From a virus: a stretch of 30,646 nucleotides of DNA. Every line of letters begins with the position of its first letter. Position 1 is the first letter of the stretch. Under the pieces are notes generated by a model. That model was not told where the DNA came from. It worked only from the letters and a program-made list of their open reading frames with translations, and searched no databases. Both the position numbers and the translations under genes were made by a program. Of this stretch, positions 5,877 to 13,974 are shown in pieces. Location: the IMG/VR virus record IMGVR_UViG_3300023170_000117, positions 1 through 30,646 of that record; one strand, written 5' to 3'.

Positions 5877-8186
5877 TTAAATCTCACACGCTTCGCAATA
5901 ATCTTCACTATCATTTTCAGTCATTATTTCTTTTTCGTGTGTCTGTGTATCCTTTTCTGGCTCCTCTGTCACATCACTAGGATCTAGTTTATAATCATAT
6001 GTGTTTTGATAGTAACTTGTCTTCCACCCTAATTTATACGTAGTTAAAAGATCTTTGATCATCACACTCATAGGTACTTCGTTATCTGGAAAATACACCG
6101 GATTGTAACTCCAGTTACCACTTATAGCTTGATCAAAAAACTTTTGCATTAATGCAACAATGTTTATATATCCTTCGTTGCTTTCCATTTCCCACAATAA
6201 AGTATAAAAGGCTTTTAAGGTCTGGTATTGGGGGACGATTTGTTTTAGAGGACCTTTTTTACTTTTTTTAACTGATAAGTAGCCTCGCGGTGGTTCTATT
6301 CCATTTGTTGCATTAGAAACTACAGAACTACTTTCTGACGGCATTTGTGCTGATAACGTGCTATGCCGTAATCCATACAATTCTATTTCTTTTCGTAACG
6401 CCTCCCAATCAAGTTTAAGCTCCACATCTATAACTGAATCCACCTCTTTTTTGTATGAATCAATTGGTAAAATACCTTTTGAATACTTTGTTCGAGAGTA
6501 TTTTTCACAGGCTCCTTTTTCTTTTGCAAGGTTGTTGCTAGATTTTAGCAAATAATATTGAAATGCTTCTGTTAACGTATGTACCAACGACCATGCATTT
6601 GGATCATTATATGTTACTTTGTTTTTTGCAAGATAATGAGCTAATCCAATATATCCAATTCCTAGACTTCGTCGTGCCTTAGTGCTTATTTCTGCAGCTA
6701 ATACAGGGTATTTTTGATAATCAATTATCTCTTCTAGTGATCTTACAGCAATATCACATAAATCTTCCAAGTCACTGGTGTCTTTTAGAGTTCCTATGTT
6801 AATTGCACTTAGAATGCAAAGTGCTATTTCTCCCTCTTTATCATCTATATGTTGTATAGGTTTCGTTGGTAGCGTTATTTCTTGACATAGATTTGACATG
6901 TAAACTGGATCAATAAAACTACTATGTGTATTGCAATGATCAACATTCATTATATATATTCTTCCTGTTTCTGCCCTTTCTTTAATCAGTGACGAGAACA
7001 AGGTCATAGAATCTATTTTTTTCTTTTTTATGCTTGTAGCTCTTTCGTATTTTTCATAGAGGTCTTTAAACTTATCTGCATCACTAAAATATGCTTCGTA
7101 CAAATCAGGAACATCATGTGGTGAAAACAACGTAATTTCTTTTCCTTCTATTAATCTTGTATACATTGTTTTATTTAATTGGATAGAATAATCTAATTTC
7201 CTTGCACGATTATCCTCTGTACCCTTATTATTTTTTAAAACTAGTAGGTCTTCAATTTCTTGATGCCAAATAGGAAAATGCACTGTTGCACTGCCACCTC
7301 TAACTCCATTTTGTGTACAACATCTTACGGTTGCTTCGAATTTCTTTAAAAACGGAATAACACCAGTATGTGCTACTTCTCCTCCTCTAATTTTGCTATT
7401 GACTCCTCTAATACGTCCTGCATTCATACCAATACCAGCTCGTTGTGCAATATATTTTCCTACTGCCATGTCAGAGGAAAAAATACTGTCTAATGTGTCA
7501 TCTATATCAACTAGCACACAACTTGCAAATTGTCTTACAGGAGTTCTCACACCTGCCATTACAGGTGTTGGTATGTTAATTTTAAAAAGGCTAATAGCAT
7601 CATAGTATTTTTTTACATAATGCATGCGAATGTCGTTTGGATAATTTGCAAATAAAGTTGCTGCAATCATCATATACATGTATTGCGGCGTTTCAAACAA
7701 AGCACCAGTAGATCGATCTTGACACAAATATTTGTCAACTACTTGTCTTAATCCAGCGTAAGTAAAATTTTCATCTCTTTTATGATTTATGTAACTGTCT
7801 AGTCGGCTTATTTCCTCTAAAGAATATTTGTCTAAAATTTCTGTATCATAAACATTTTTGCTGATATTGTTGTTTATGATTTCTTGTAGTGTGCTTGGCT
7901 TATATTGTCCAAATACTTCTTTATAAATTGAATAAAGAAGTAGTCTTGCTGCAGCGTACTGGTAATTAGGATGTTCTAAAGAAATTAAATCACTAGCACT
8001 TCTTACTAATATTTCCTGTATTTCTGCAGTGCTCATGCCATCATAAAATTGCAGATTTGCATTCATTTCTATCTGGCTGCTACTAACTCCAGCTAAATTC
8101 TCACATGCAAATTCAACTACTTTGTGTATTTTATCAATATTCAAGTTTTCTTTGTTACCAGTTCGTTTTATTATTTGTATTGTCAT
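5877..8186 (-). CDS. nrdA: Ribonucleotide reductase class Ia, alpha subunit
   Basis: 769 aa, full length for NrdA. Residues 1-95 form an ATP-cone, so dATP inhibition may be retained. Catalytic residues: Cys223 (RQFASCVL) and Cys457 (ALCILSAIN) as the redox pair, and Asn432, Cys434 and Glu436 in SNLCQEI. The Tyr-Tyr pair for radical transfer is in TSYYQNTYD. The C-terminus ends DYCEACEI, giving the CxxC that is re-reduced by glutaredoxin. nrdB follows within 20 nt. It supplies dNTPs from host nucleotides for phage replication. No intein or intron interrupts it, unlike several phage nrd genes. Confidence 0.96.
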   Translation of the reverse strand: MTIQIIKRTGNKENLNIDKIHKVVEFACENLAGVSSSQIEMNANLQFYDGMSTAEIQEILVRSASDLISLEHPNYQYAAARLLLYSIYKEVFGQYKPSTLQEIINNNISKNVYDTEILDKYSLEEISRLDSYINHKRDENFTYAGLRQVVDKYLCQDRSTGALFETPQYMYMMIAATLFANYPNDIRMHYVKKYYDAISLFKINIPTPVMAGVRTPVRQFASCVLVDIDDTLDSIFSSDMAVGKYIAQRAGIGMNAGRIRGVNSKIRGGEVAHTGVIPFLKKFEATVRCCTQNGVRGGSATVHFPIWHQEIEDLLVLKNNKGTEDNRARKLDYSIQLNKTMYTRLIEGKEITLFSPHDVPDLYEAYFSDADKFKDLYEKYERATSIKKKKIDSMTLFSSLIKERAETGRIYIMNVDHCNTHSSFIDPVYMSNLCQEITLPTKPIQHIDDKEGEIALCILSAINIGTLKDTSDLEDLCDIAVRSLEEIIDYQKYPVLAAEISTKARRSLGIGYIGLAHYLAKNKVTYNDPNAWSLVHTLTEAFQYYLLKSSNNLAKEKGACEKYSRTKYSKGILPIDSYKKEVDSVIDVELKLDWEALRKEIELYGLRHSTLSAQMPSESSSVVSNATNGIEPPRGYLSVKKSKKGPLKQIVPQYQTLKAFYTLLWEMESNEGYINIVALMQKFFDQAISGNWSYNPVYFPDNEVPMSVMIKDLLTTYKLGWKTSYYQNTYDYKLDPSDVTEEPEKDTQTHEKEIMTENDSEDYCEACEI

Positions 8187-8190
8187 TTTT

Positions 8191-8631
8191 TTATTCTTTA
8201 AGCGAGGTAAAAAATTTAAATTGTGTTAAATCAAAAGAGTGGATAATATTTATATCATCAAAATCAGATTGAGATAAGATTGATAGCTTGTTGTTGAGGT
8301 AACCTATTTTTATGTCATCTATAACCAAGCAGTAAGTCATTGGTAAGTTTCCTTTTTTGACTATCAATAAAACATATTTATCATAGGGTAACGAGCCAAG
8401 GATAAAAGTATAAAAGATGATAAGTAGTAGGCTAAATTGGCAAAATTTATTGTTGTAAAATAATTCCCAAGGAGTAGGCCATGATTCTGGTTTCCAAGGA
8501 TCAATCTGACTGCTTTGTAACCAAACATGTTTAAAAAAGTCTAGTGTAACTTCAATTGGATTTTTTTGCAATGATAAATTATTTCTAAATTCAACCCACT
8601 CACATAAGATATTTTCAAAATTTTTCGTCAT
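8191..8631 (-). CDS. Conserved phage protein of unknown function
   Basis: 146 aa from the ATG at 8631, which overlaps the tailspike stop as ATGA; a longer GTG start at 8655 is less likely. Residues include the motif D-P-W-K-P-E-S-W-P-T-P-W-E-L-F, followed by a short Cys-containing stretch and hydrophobic strands (LLLIIFYTFILG, YVLLIVKKG). The Trp/Pro-rich motif is familiar from T4-like phage proteins, but I cannot give a function. The hydrophobic middle is compact enough to be a buried core rather than a membrane segment. Its neighbours are the tailspike and nrdA. Confidence 0.6.
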   Translation of the reverse strand: MTKNFENILCEWVEFRNNLSLQKNPIEVTLDFFKHVWLQSSQIDPWKPESWPTPWELFYNNKFCQFSLLLIIFYTFILGSLPYDKYVLLIVKKGNLPMTYCLVIDDIKIGYLNNKLSILSQSDFDDINIIHSFDLTQFKFFTSLKE

Positions 8632-10277
8632 GAAATTGCGACATTTTTTGAACACGTAATAGTAAATTTAATTTCGGATTGATCACCTGCTGGCATTAGA
8701 TTTGTAACTAAAACGTTTATATTTCTTAAACTTTGATGTGTTGTGTACTCAGCTGTAAATGTGACTGCAGTACTTGAATCCATACCGTCCCATAAAATAT
8801 CATATTCATCGGTTAACAAAATGTCGTTTAATCTAGAATCATTAACGATTTTTAATATGCCTGATCTTTGACTTTGACTAGACAAGCTTCTTAAATGATA
8901 ATTTATCAGAAAAACTTGATGTTCAAAACTAGGCAATCTAAATAGGAGAGTAGGTGATCCTGCTCTTGGAAATCTAATTAAATGCTCTTCATTATTAGTG
9001 TAATTAATTATTCCGTCTATTTCAGCAATGTACGGCTTAGAATTAATGAATTCTTGATCGTATGATAATACTTTTGTTCTACTAAACATATCACCAGTTG
9101 ATGTATTGCCTGCGTTTTCAAAATATATAACTGATGTTACGGGTAAACTATCATCACCTCCGTCATTTCCTACTTGTGTAAAATGATTATTGTGTGATCG
9201 ATTATTTGTTCCTTCTTTGATGTAGATAGCTTGGCGTCCTACATCAAAGAATTTATTATTTGTTATTTTTGTTTCGTATGGACCAATCCTCGTTGCAACT
9301 GTCTCATCGCTTGAAATTATCATATTACTTCCAAACAAAAATCCGTAACCCATTACGTTGAAATAGCATGAATCAAAAATATTATTTTCTATATCTGTAT
9401 CACTTTTGACTGCAGCAAACCAATTATAAAAATGGCATCCTGTTATTATGTTATTCATGCTTTTCACTGCTTTACTTTTTGATTCAAGTAAAATTGCTAC
9501 GCAATCTGTAAGAGCGTATTGTGCAACTTCTTCATCGGAAATAAAATTCCAAATACTTTTAAAATGTATATTTTCTAATAAGCTATCAGTAATACCATAT
9601 AAATCAAGACCAGTTGTAGTTGTTGTTGTTGCTTCAATTGTACAATTTTTAATAGTTATGTGTTGCGGACGATTAGCTGATGTAACATTTGTATTATATA
9701 CGCCTGGACTGCTATCACTTGTTACAGTTTTAAAAATAGGTCCTGCACTAATATTTCTTATAATAGTTTTATTAGGTCCATCGCCGATTATGCTTGCATG
9801 CGGAGGTAGATATATTGTACCACTTGTTGTATACACACCTGCTTCTAGATATAATGATACTCTACTTTTTGCAAGTGATTTTGTATTGTTGTTCAGGAAT
9901 AGTTGATCTAATGCAGTTTGTAAAGCTACTGTAGCATCTTGGCTTGAATTACCTGTAGCACCAAAAGATTTTATACTGACTCTGTCGTCTAACCTATCTT
10001 GTAAAGTTCTTTTTATAGGAGTTATACCAGTCGACAGGTAACCATCATCTACTTTATAGGTATATGCTCCAGCAATTGAGAACAGATTATCGTATTGGGT
10101 TAGAACTTTAGTATTACCAACAAACGGTGCTCCTTCAGCTACGCTACCATTTCCAATAAATAATTCTTGGGTGTCTAATGCCCAACCCATTTCACCACTT
10201 GCAAGTTGTGGTAATCCTTCGCCTTGGTTTTTTCTACCTCTTCGTATTTGTATTTTGCTTATTTGAACTACTGCCAC
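8628..10277 (-). CDS. Tailspike/adhesin with pectate-lyase-like beta-helix
   Basis: 549 aa starting from GTG, with AGGAG 7 nt upstream. Residues 1-50 carry the phage-fibre N-terminal motif (QIRRGRKNQGEGLP, LASGEMGWALDTQELFIGNG). From about residue 100 a pectate-lyase-3-like right-handed beta-helix begins (VSIKSFGATGNSSQDATVALQTAL, then LYLEAGVYTTSG and ASIIGDGPNKTIIRN), with repeated IxNxxF turns through residue 380. The C-terminal third is beta-rich, perhaps a trimerisation or carbohydrate-binding cap. It should bind, and may cleave, a host surface polysaccharide. Catalytic residues cannot be assigned by eye. Confidence 0.82.
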   Translation of the reverse strand: MAVVQISKIQIRRGRKNQGEGLPQLASGEMGWALDTQELFIGNGSVAEGAPFVGNTKVLTQYDNLFSIAGAYTYKVDDGYLSTGITPIKRTLQDRLDDRVSIKSFGATGNSSQDATVALQTALDQLFLNNNTKSLAKSRVSLYLEAGVYTTSGTIYLPPHASIIGDGPNKTIIRNISAGPIFKTVTSDSSPGVYNTNVTSANRPQHITIKNCTIEATTTTTTGLDLYGITDSLLENIHFKSIWNFISDEEVAQYALTDCVAILLESKSKAVKSMNNIITGCHFYNWFAAVKSDTDIENNIFDSCYFNVMGYGFLFGSNMIISSDETVATRIGPYETKITNNKFFDVGRQAIYIKEGTNNRSHNNHFTQVGNDGGDDSLPVTSVIYFENAGNTSTGDMFSRTKVLSYDQEFINSKPYIAEIDGIINYTNNEEHLIRFPRAGSPTLLFRLPSFEHQVFLINYHLRSLSSQSQRSGILKIVNDSRLNDILLTDEYDILWDGMDSSTAVTFTAEYTTHQSLRNINVLVTNLMPAGDQSEIKFTITCSKNVAIS

Positions 10278-10301
10278 AATGAACTCCTAATAATTTATTA
10301 T

Positions 10302-10309
10302 TATTTATT
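10302..10309 (-). promoter_or_regulatory. Candidate late promoter AATAAATA
   Basis: AATAAATA on the minus strand, about 25 nt upstream of the tailspike GTG, in the 32-nt gap after the glycosyltransferase gene. It matches NATAAATA. It could drive the tailspike, nrdA/B and downstream run. Confidence 0.4.
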
Positions 10310-10918
10310 TTATTTCCGTGTGCTACTTTGCACTAAGCTTCTTTTATTCAATATAAAAAAAGGTTCACCATATGTCCAGTCAATTACCTTACTGCCTATA
10401 ATTTTATCGACAGGAATAGGACCATGGAGTTGAGAAAACTTTATTAGAATTTTTGCGCCAGCAGGGCTAATTAAATAAGAATAAGCTCCAGTATGCCAAA
10501 TACCACATAATTTTGATTTTTTTGTTGTGATATTTCTTGTATTCAATTTCATTATGTTAGCTGTAACCTTTAATGGTGCCCACTCTTTAACAGCAATGAC
10601 ATCATGCTCTAAAATAATTATGTTCTCGTCTATTCTTAGGGCTTTTTGCCATAAAAGAAAATGACTTACAAAACATCCTATCTCTCCGGGTGTCATGTTT
10701 TTGTTTAATTTTTGAAATCGATTTTTAATCCAAAAATCACTCTTTAATGACCAACCTTCAACAGCCGGAAACATTTCATAGCTATACTTATACTGCTCTA
10801 GTGATTCGAGCATTATGCTGTAATATGAGAATGAATTCCTGTTATGGAAAATTGTAGTTGGATGATTTGTATCAGGTAAACGTATTACAAAAATTTTTGG
10901 TTGATCAATAATTTTCAT
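10310..10918 (-). CDS. Glycosyltransferase family 25 (LPS-type)
   Basis: About 202 aa from the ATG at 10918 (another ATG at 10939 is possible). GT25 hallmarks: an N-terminal strand KIFVIRLPD, the T-P-G-E-I-G-C-F-V-S-H-F-L-L-W-Q-K-A-L motif, then N-I-I-I-L-E-H-D-V, and later a G-A-Y-S-Y-L-I-S-P-A-G-A motif. GT25 enzymes add hexoses to LPS or glycoproteins. In T4-like phages they may modify host surface sugars or virion proteins. The gene overlaps the nuclease gene by 14 nt and precedes the tailspike, so glycosylation of the adhesin or masking of its receptor are both plausible. Confidence 0.8.
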   Translation of the reverse strand: MKIIDQPKIFVIRLPDTNHPTTIFHNRNSFSYYSIMLESLEQYKYSYEMFPAVEGWSLKSDFWIKNRFQKLNKNMTPGEIGCFVSHFLLWQKALRIDENIIILEHDVIAVKEWAPLKVTANIMKLNTRNITTKKSKLCGIWHTGAYSYLISPAGAKILIKFSQLHGPIPVDKIIGSKVIDWTYGEPFFILNKRSLVQSSTRK

Positions 10919-11582
10919 AAAAAGTGTACAACCTGTCATACCAGATAGATCGCCATTTCTTGTAATCTTGTGCAGTCAAATCAAACTGTTGATATTCTAA
11001 ATCTCTTGAACACATAAAAATATGTCCTTCTGATATTTGTGTACCAAAAAGTTCATTGTGAGCTTCTGCATATGCAACAAGTTGTAAAAAATAATCGTCT
11101 ACCCATTCTTCTTTTTTTGGTTTATTAGTTTGTTTAAAATCACAAATAGCAAGATTATTTTTATAGGTACAAACTAAATCAGTCGTTCCAGCATATAAAT
11201 TTGGTATCCATAAATTAACTTCGGATCCTATAACTTCGTCTATATATTTAAATGCGTTTTGTTTTATAATCGCAGCCATTTTATTAGCCTGTGCAGCATA
11301 AGGATTAGATCCTTCCTTAGGCCAATCTCCAGTATCAATATAGTCTTCTAAATACTTGTGCATCCTTGTTCCTACATTTGATGCTTCAGTAGTTATTTCT
11401 TGTGCTTTCTTTTCGCCTACTCTTCTACGCCATTCATATAGGTGTGTCTTATCTTTTGTGCTATCTAAAATGGTTGTCACACTTGGAAGAGGTTTCCCGT
11501 TAGGTACTTGGTATAATCTGCTTCCGTTTACGTTAGTTTTCTTTAGGGTTGTGTAATCATATTTTTTTATAATTAAGCTCAT
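10905..11582 (-). CDS. PD-(D/E)XK exonuclease (RecB/Cas4-like)
   Basis: 225 aa. The catalytic core is readable: Glu121 (VIGSE), Asp135 in AGTTD, Asp148-x-Lys150 in ICDFKQ, then Gln167 and Tyr171 in FLQLVAYA. Upstream are the usual G-T-R-M-H-K-Y-L-E motif (residues 71-79) and the entry motif PSVTTIL. The T4-like marine phage homologues I know of are annotated as exonucleases. It may act in recombination or repair, or degrade host DNA. No Fe-S cysteine cluster is visible, so it is not a full Cas4. It starts by ATGA overlap with the preceding 111-aa ORF. Confidence 0.82.
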   Translation of the reverse strand: MSLIIKKYDYTTLKKTNVNGSRLYQVPNGKPLPSVTTILDSTKDKTHLYEWRRRVGEKKAQEITTEASNVGTRMHKYLEDYIDTGDWPKEGSNPYAAQANKMAAIIKQNAFKYIDEVIGSEVNLWIPNLYAGTTDLVCTYKNNLAICDFKQTNKPKKEEWVDDYFLQLVAYAEAHNELFGTQISEGHIFMCSRDLEYQQFDLTAQDYKKWRSIWYDRLYTFYENY

Positions 11583-11914
11583 AAATCATTTAAATCTGTG
11601 GCACGTTTTGCCATTTTTTCAACGCTATCGGTTTCTTGATTATTTTGTGTAGCAACATCTTTATTTTTTTCAGTTTTTGGTTCAATACCATCTTCATTAA
11701 AATTATGGACTAATGCTTTCACTCTTGGATCTGTATCATAAATGTTTTTAAAGCTTTGGTAATCAAATTGTTCGCCGTCTACATTTTGCATTATTTTATT
11801 GAGGTCAAGATTTAATGCATTGTCTTTTAACGCTTCTGGTTTAGGTTTTGAATTAAAATGTAAAAATAAAGATTGCTTGTTTTCGTCTGCTGTTGCAATA
11901 ACAGTCCGGAGCAC
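11579..11914 (-). CDS. Conserved virion-type protein, likely made as a -1 frameshift extension of the upstream gene
   Basis: The GTG at 11914 gives 111 aa: VIATADENKQSLFLHFNSKP, then an acidic/Lys-rich tail (NFNEDGIEPKTEKNKD). The GTG has no ribosome site and lies inside the 3' arm of a strong inverted repeat. The frame is open further upstream, through INETSGALAVKLVQVLR, back to a TAG at 11974-11972, with no ATG, GTG or TTG in between. That frame is exactly -1 to the 315-aa gene at an A_AAA_AAC site. So this ORF is probably expressed as the C-terminal part of a fusion of roughly 440 aa. An ATT start at 11956 or an assembly error in the A9 run are alternatives. Confidence 0.65.
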   Translation of the reverse strand: MLRTVIATADENKQSLFLHFNSKPKPEALKDNALNLDLNKIMQNVDGEQFDYQSFKNIYDTDPRVKALVHNFNEDGIEPKTEKNKDVATQNNQETDSVEKMAKRATDLNDL

Positions 11915-11965
11915 TTGGACTAGTTTAACGGCAAGTGCTCCGGATGTTTCATTAATTAGTTTTTT
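11900..11965 (-). other. Predicted -1 programmed ribosomal frameshift signal
   Basis: The 315-aa gene ends TCA AAA AAA AAC TAA. A_AAA_AAC (11965-11959) is a canonical slippery heptamer. After a 10-nt spacer a stem follows: AACA plus TCCGGAGCACTTG (11948-11932), a 14-nt loop, then CAAGTGCTCCGGA, one bulged C and TGTT (11917-11900). That is 13 perfect pairs plus 4 more. The -1 frame then reads into the 111-aa ORF. The stem has no U-tract after it, so it is not a typical terminator. Confidence 0.6.
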
Positions 11966-12903
11966 TTTGAACTAAGAATTCTACCTAATTGTAAGGATAA
12001 TTTTTGATGCTCTAATATTTTTTGCTTTCTAATTTCTCTTTGAATAGATTCTCTTTTCATTCTGCCTGACTCTTCTTCTCCACCTACTGCAGGTTCTGAT
12101 GCAGCAAAATCGTCTGAAAATGCTGATTCGTCATCAACTGTAGGTTCCATTCCTGGTTCTTCCATTCCTGGTTCTTCCATTCCTGGTTCTTCGTCGCCCA
12201 TTGGCGTAGGTGGCATTTCTTCGCCTGTTAACATGGTTACACCTTGTGTAAGTGTGCCTCTTGTTGTTTCAAGTGATTGATATAGTGCCTCAAGTGCTGG
12301 TTTTACAGAATCGATAAATGTTTGTGATTGTTCTTGGCCCAATTCGTCGCGGATAGCATCGCCTAGTTCTAGCATAGATTCTGTTTGCATTTCTGCAGTA
12401 TCTTCCATCCATGCTGTAATGCGATCAACCATATCTTTAGCAGCCATTACTAATTCTGCTTTATCTTCTTCACCTTCTACTATTGGTTTTTCTGTGCGAG
12501 AAATAGAAGAATTTTCTTTACTTTTTTTGCCTGTAACTTTTTCTACAGCATCATCGTGGTTCATTCCTGATGCTTTCATTCTTGCAATTTTAACATCGGT
12601 GAAATCATTTTTTCCGTCGCCGTCCTGATCTTTCTTTTGTGCTTCTTGAATGTTCCTCTCCTCAATAGCTTGATTTAAAACATCTAAAAACATTTTATTC
12701 TTTTGATAAGACTCGTTTGTGTGAACGTTCTCAAAACTTTCATTAGTTTCGATTTGGCTCAATGTGGTTCTGAGTTTATTTCTTGTGTCTTGTAATTGTT
12801 CTAGTGTAAATTTTTGTGTATCTATATTTTTTCCAAACATAGTCGTTAAATTATCATTTAAACTTTTTACTGTAACTGGCTTTGTAAATTCTCGTAAGTT
12901 CAT
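11956..12903 (-). CDS. Acidic scaffold-like/prohead protein with EF-hand-like loop
   Basis: 315 aa, starting MNLREF. It is helical throughout (two long predicted coiled regions), very acidic in the second half, and ends in a basic helix. Near residue 95 is K-K-D-Q-D-G-D-G-K-N-D-F-T-D-V-K, a calcium-loop-like DxDxDG. Near residues 230-246 is the repeat PGMEE x3, a flexible Pro/Glu linker coded by a 15-nt tandem repeat. The composition and the setting among head/internal genes suggest a scaffold or core protein, but I cannot name the family. The gene stops directly at the predicted frameshift site. Confidence 0.6.
   Translation of the reverse strand: MNLREFTKPVTVKSLNDNLTTMFGKNIDTQKFTLEQLQDTRNKLRTTLSQIETNESFENVHTNESYQKNKMFLDVLNQAIEERNIQEAQKKDQDGDGKNDFTDVKIARMKASGMNHDDAVEKVTGKKSKENSSISRTEKPIVEGEEDKAELVMAAKDMVDRITAWMEDTAEMQTESMLELGDAIRDELGQEQSQTFIDSVKPALEALYQSLETTRGTLTQGVTMLTGEEMPPTPMGDEEPGMEEPGMEEPGMEPTVDDESAFSDDFAASEPAVGGEEESGRMKRESIQREIRKQKILEHQKLSLQLGRILSSKKN
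12147..12191 (-). repeat. Three 15-nt tandem repeats in a coding linker
   Basis: Three exact copies of CCATTCCTGGTTCTT (plus-strand reading) encode the Glu-Glu-Pro-Gly-Met repeat of the 315-aa protein. In-frame copy number may vary between related phages. Confidence 0.9.
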
Positions 12904-12930
12904 GCTACTACCCTTATTTTTATTTTACAA

Positions 12931-13359
12931 TTATTTATCAAATCTGTCAAATATAATTCCTAACAATTCAGCTTTTGCGTAGTGTATATCATTTTTTGCA
13001 AGATCCAATCTTGCATTTAAAATCATTTTCTTTTTTTTATTCTTTTGTTTTTTTAATGAATAACGATAAAAATTAGAATCTCTTTGGTTTTTTTCTATGA
13101 GTGCATCTAAATCTGTAATTTCTTTTACATTATTATTTTTTAACAAATATGTGTGTACTAATGCAATAGCAGCAGCTTTAGTCCACGTATAATTTAAAAT
13201 TTTTTTATCTTTTGCATGGACTATAGTAAAAAAACCGTTTGTTTCTACGATATCATATAAATTTATTGATATTTTTTGTTTAGAAACTTGTGGAATAAAT
13301 TTTAGTGATGGAGATTTGGTAATGATATTATCTAATCTAGCAATTATATCTTTAGACAT
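12931..13359 (-). CDS. Conserved phage protein, unknown function
   Basis: 142 aa from the ATG at 13359, which overlaps the preceding stop by 8 nt; a longer frame to 13395 exists but its first 12 residues look non-coding. It starts MSKDIIARLDNIITKSPSL, has a beta-rich middle (NGFFTIVHAKDKKILNYTWTKAAAIAL), then a Lys-rich stretch (SLKKQKNKKKKM) and a C-terminal helix. The basic patch suggests contact with nucleic acid or a charged partner. It lies in the small-protein head module and ends 28 nt before the scaffold-like gene. Confidence 0.55.
   Translation of the reverse strand: MSKDIIARLDNIITKSPSLKFIPQVSKQKISINLYDIVETNGFFTIVHAKDKKILNYTWTKAAAIALVHTYLLKNNNVKEITDLDALIEKNQRDSNFYRYSLKKQKNKKKKMILNARLDLAKNDIHYAKAELLGIIFDRFDK
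12932..12939 (-). promoter_or_regulatory. Candidate late promoter GATAAATA
   Basis: GATAAATA on the minus strand, 29 nt upstream of the 315-aa gene's ATG and inside the last codons of the 154/142-aa gene (Asp-Lys-stop). It matches NATAAATA, but the coding overlap makes a chance match possible. Confidence 0.3.
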
Positions 13360-13561
13360 TTTTAATAAAAAGAGATGTAATAGGATTATTTCCAATTTTT
13401 TTTACTAAACCTTTTTTAACAAGGTTGTTAATTACTACTGTGTTCCGTTCTGTGAAGTCGGCATATTTGTATTGTTTTTTTTCTATCAAACTATCTAGTA
13501 ATGTTTGTTCTTCGCTACTTGTATAAATACCGAACTCTCCTAGTAAATCATTTACTTTCAT
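13352..13561 (-). CDS. 69-aa protein, winged-helix-like
   Basis: It starts MKVNDLLGE-FGIY; the first nine residues end in L-G-E and resemble a capsid-targeting peptide. Residues 17-60 look like a helix-turn-helix or winged helix: EQTLLDSLIEKKQYKYADF, then NTVVINNLVKKGLVKKIG, which ends in a beta-wing pattern. DNA binding is therefore possible but unproven. The start overlaps the stop of the DUF3008 gene as ATGA. Confidence 0.5.
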   Translation of the reverse strand: MKVNDLLGEFGIYTSSEEQTLLDSLIEKKQYKYADFTERNTVVINNLVKKGLVKKIGNNPITSLFIKNV

Positions 13562-13974
13562 ATTTCTTCAGGTAATCCTTTGTGGCGAGTACTAGCAAAA
13601 TCTTTTGCATCTTTCTTTCTCATACTCCTTGCTACTTTTGCTACTTCACCTGATGCTGGCGTCTCTCCTTGTTGTGCTGCATGGACCATGCCCATAAAAC
13701 GTTGTTGCTTCCTTGATACAGCTTTTTCTATCATGCCAGGATCGTCTAATTCAACTGGATCGCCAGGTTTAATTGTTTGATCAACTTCTCCAGGATCTTG
13801 TGTATTTAATTTAAAAGAATTTGTTGCAGGATCTTTAGAAATCATACCAGGTTTGGTTGGATCCTTTGGTATAATTGTTTGTATTTTTGTTGCAGGGTCT
13901 ACTAGAGTAGTAGCTTTTAAATCATTTTTTACAACTGTTAGCTGTTTTTCTGTTATGATATCAATAACTTTCAT
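13558..13974 (-). CDS. DUF3008-like virion protein with capsid-targeting-like N-terminus
   Basis: 138 aa. The C-terminal 50 residues carry the DUF3008 pattern: V-S-R-K-Q-Q-R-F-M-G-M-V-H-A-A-Q-Q-G-E, then A-S-G-E-V-A-K-V-A-R-S-M and K-D-A-K-D-F-A-S-T-R-H-K-G-L-P. The middle is a Pro/Asp-rich linker with several D-P-A-T/P-G-M repeats. The N-terminus, MKVIDIITE-KQ, ends in I-T-E. DUF3008 proteins are small basic phage or bacterial proteins without settled function; packaging with DNA is a reasonable guess. Start is TAATG-coupled, with AAAGGA upstream. Confidence 0.65.
   Translation of the reverse strand: MKVIDIITEKQLTVVKNDLKATTLVDPATKIQTIIPKDPTKPGMISKDPATNSFKLNTQDPGEVDQTIKPGDPVELDDPGMIEKAVSRKQQRFMGMVHAAQQGETPASGEVAKVARSMRKKDAKDFASTRHKGLPEEI

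Noticed and set aside
9448-9906. Plus-strand 152-aa open frame opposite the tailspike
   Set aside because: It has poor composition (long Val/Leu runs) and no start signal; the minus-strand beta-helix protein explains this DNA.
11905-11944. Inverted repeat as an intrinsic terminator
   Set aside because: The stem is strong but is followed by CTGTTATT, not a T run, and it lies inside an open frame. A frameshift or translational role fits better.
12147-12191. Short direct repeats as a CRISPR array
   Set aside because: The three 15-nt copies are contiguous and in frame, coding for a Pro-Gly-Met-Glu-Glu linker; there are no spacers.
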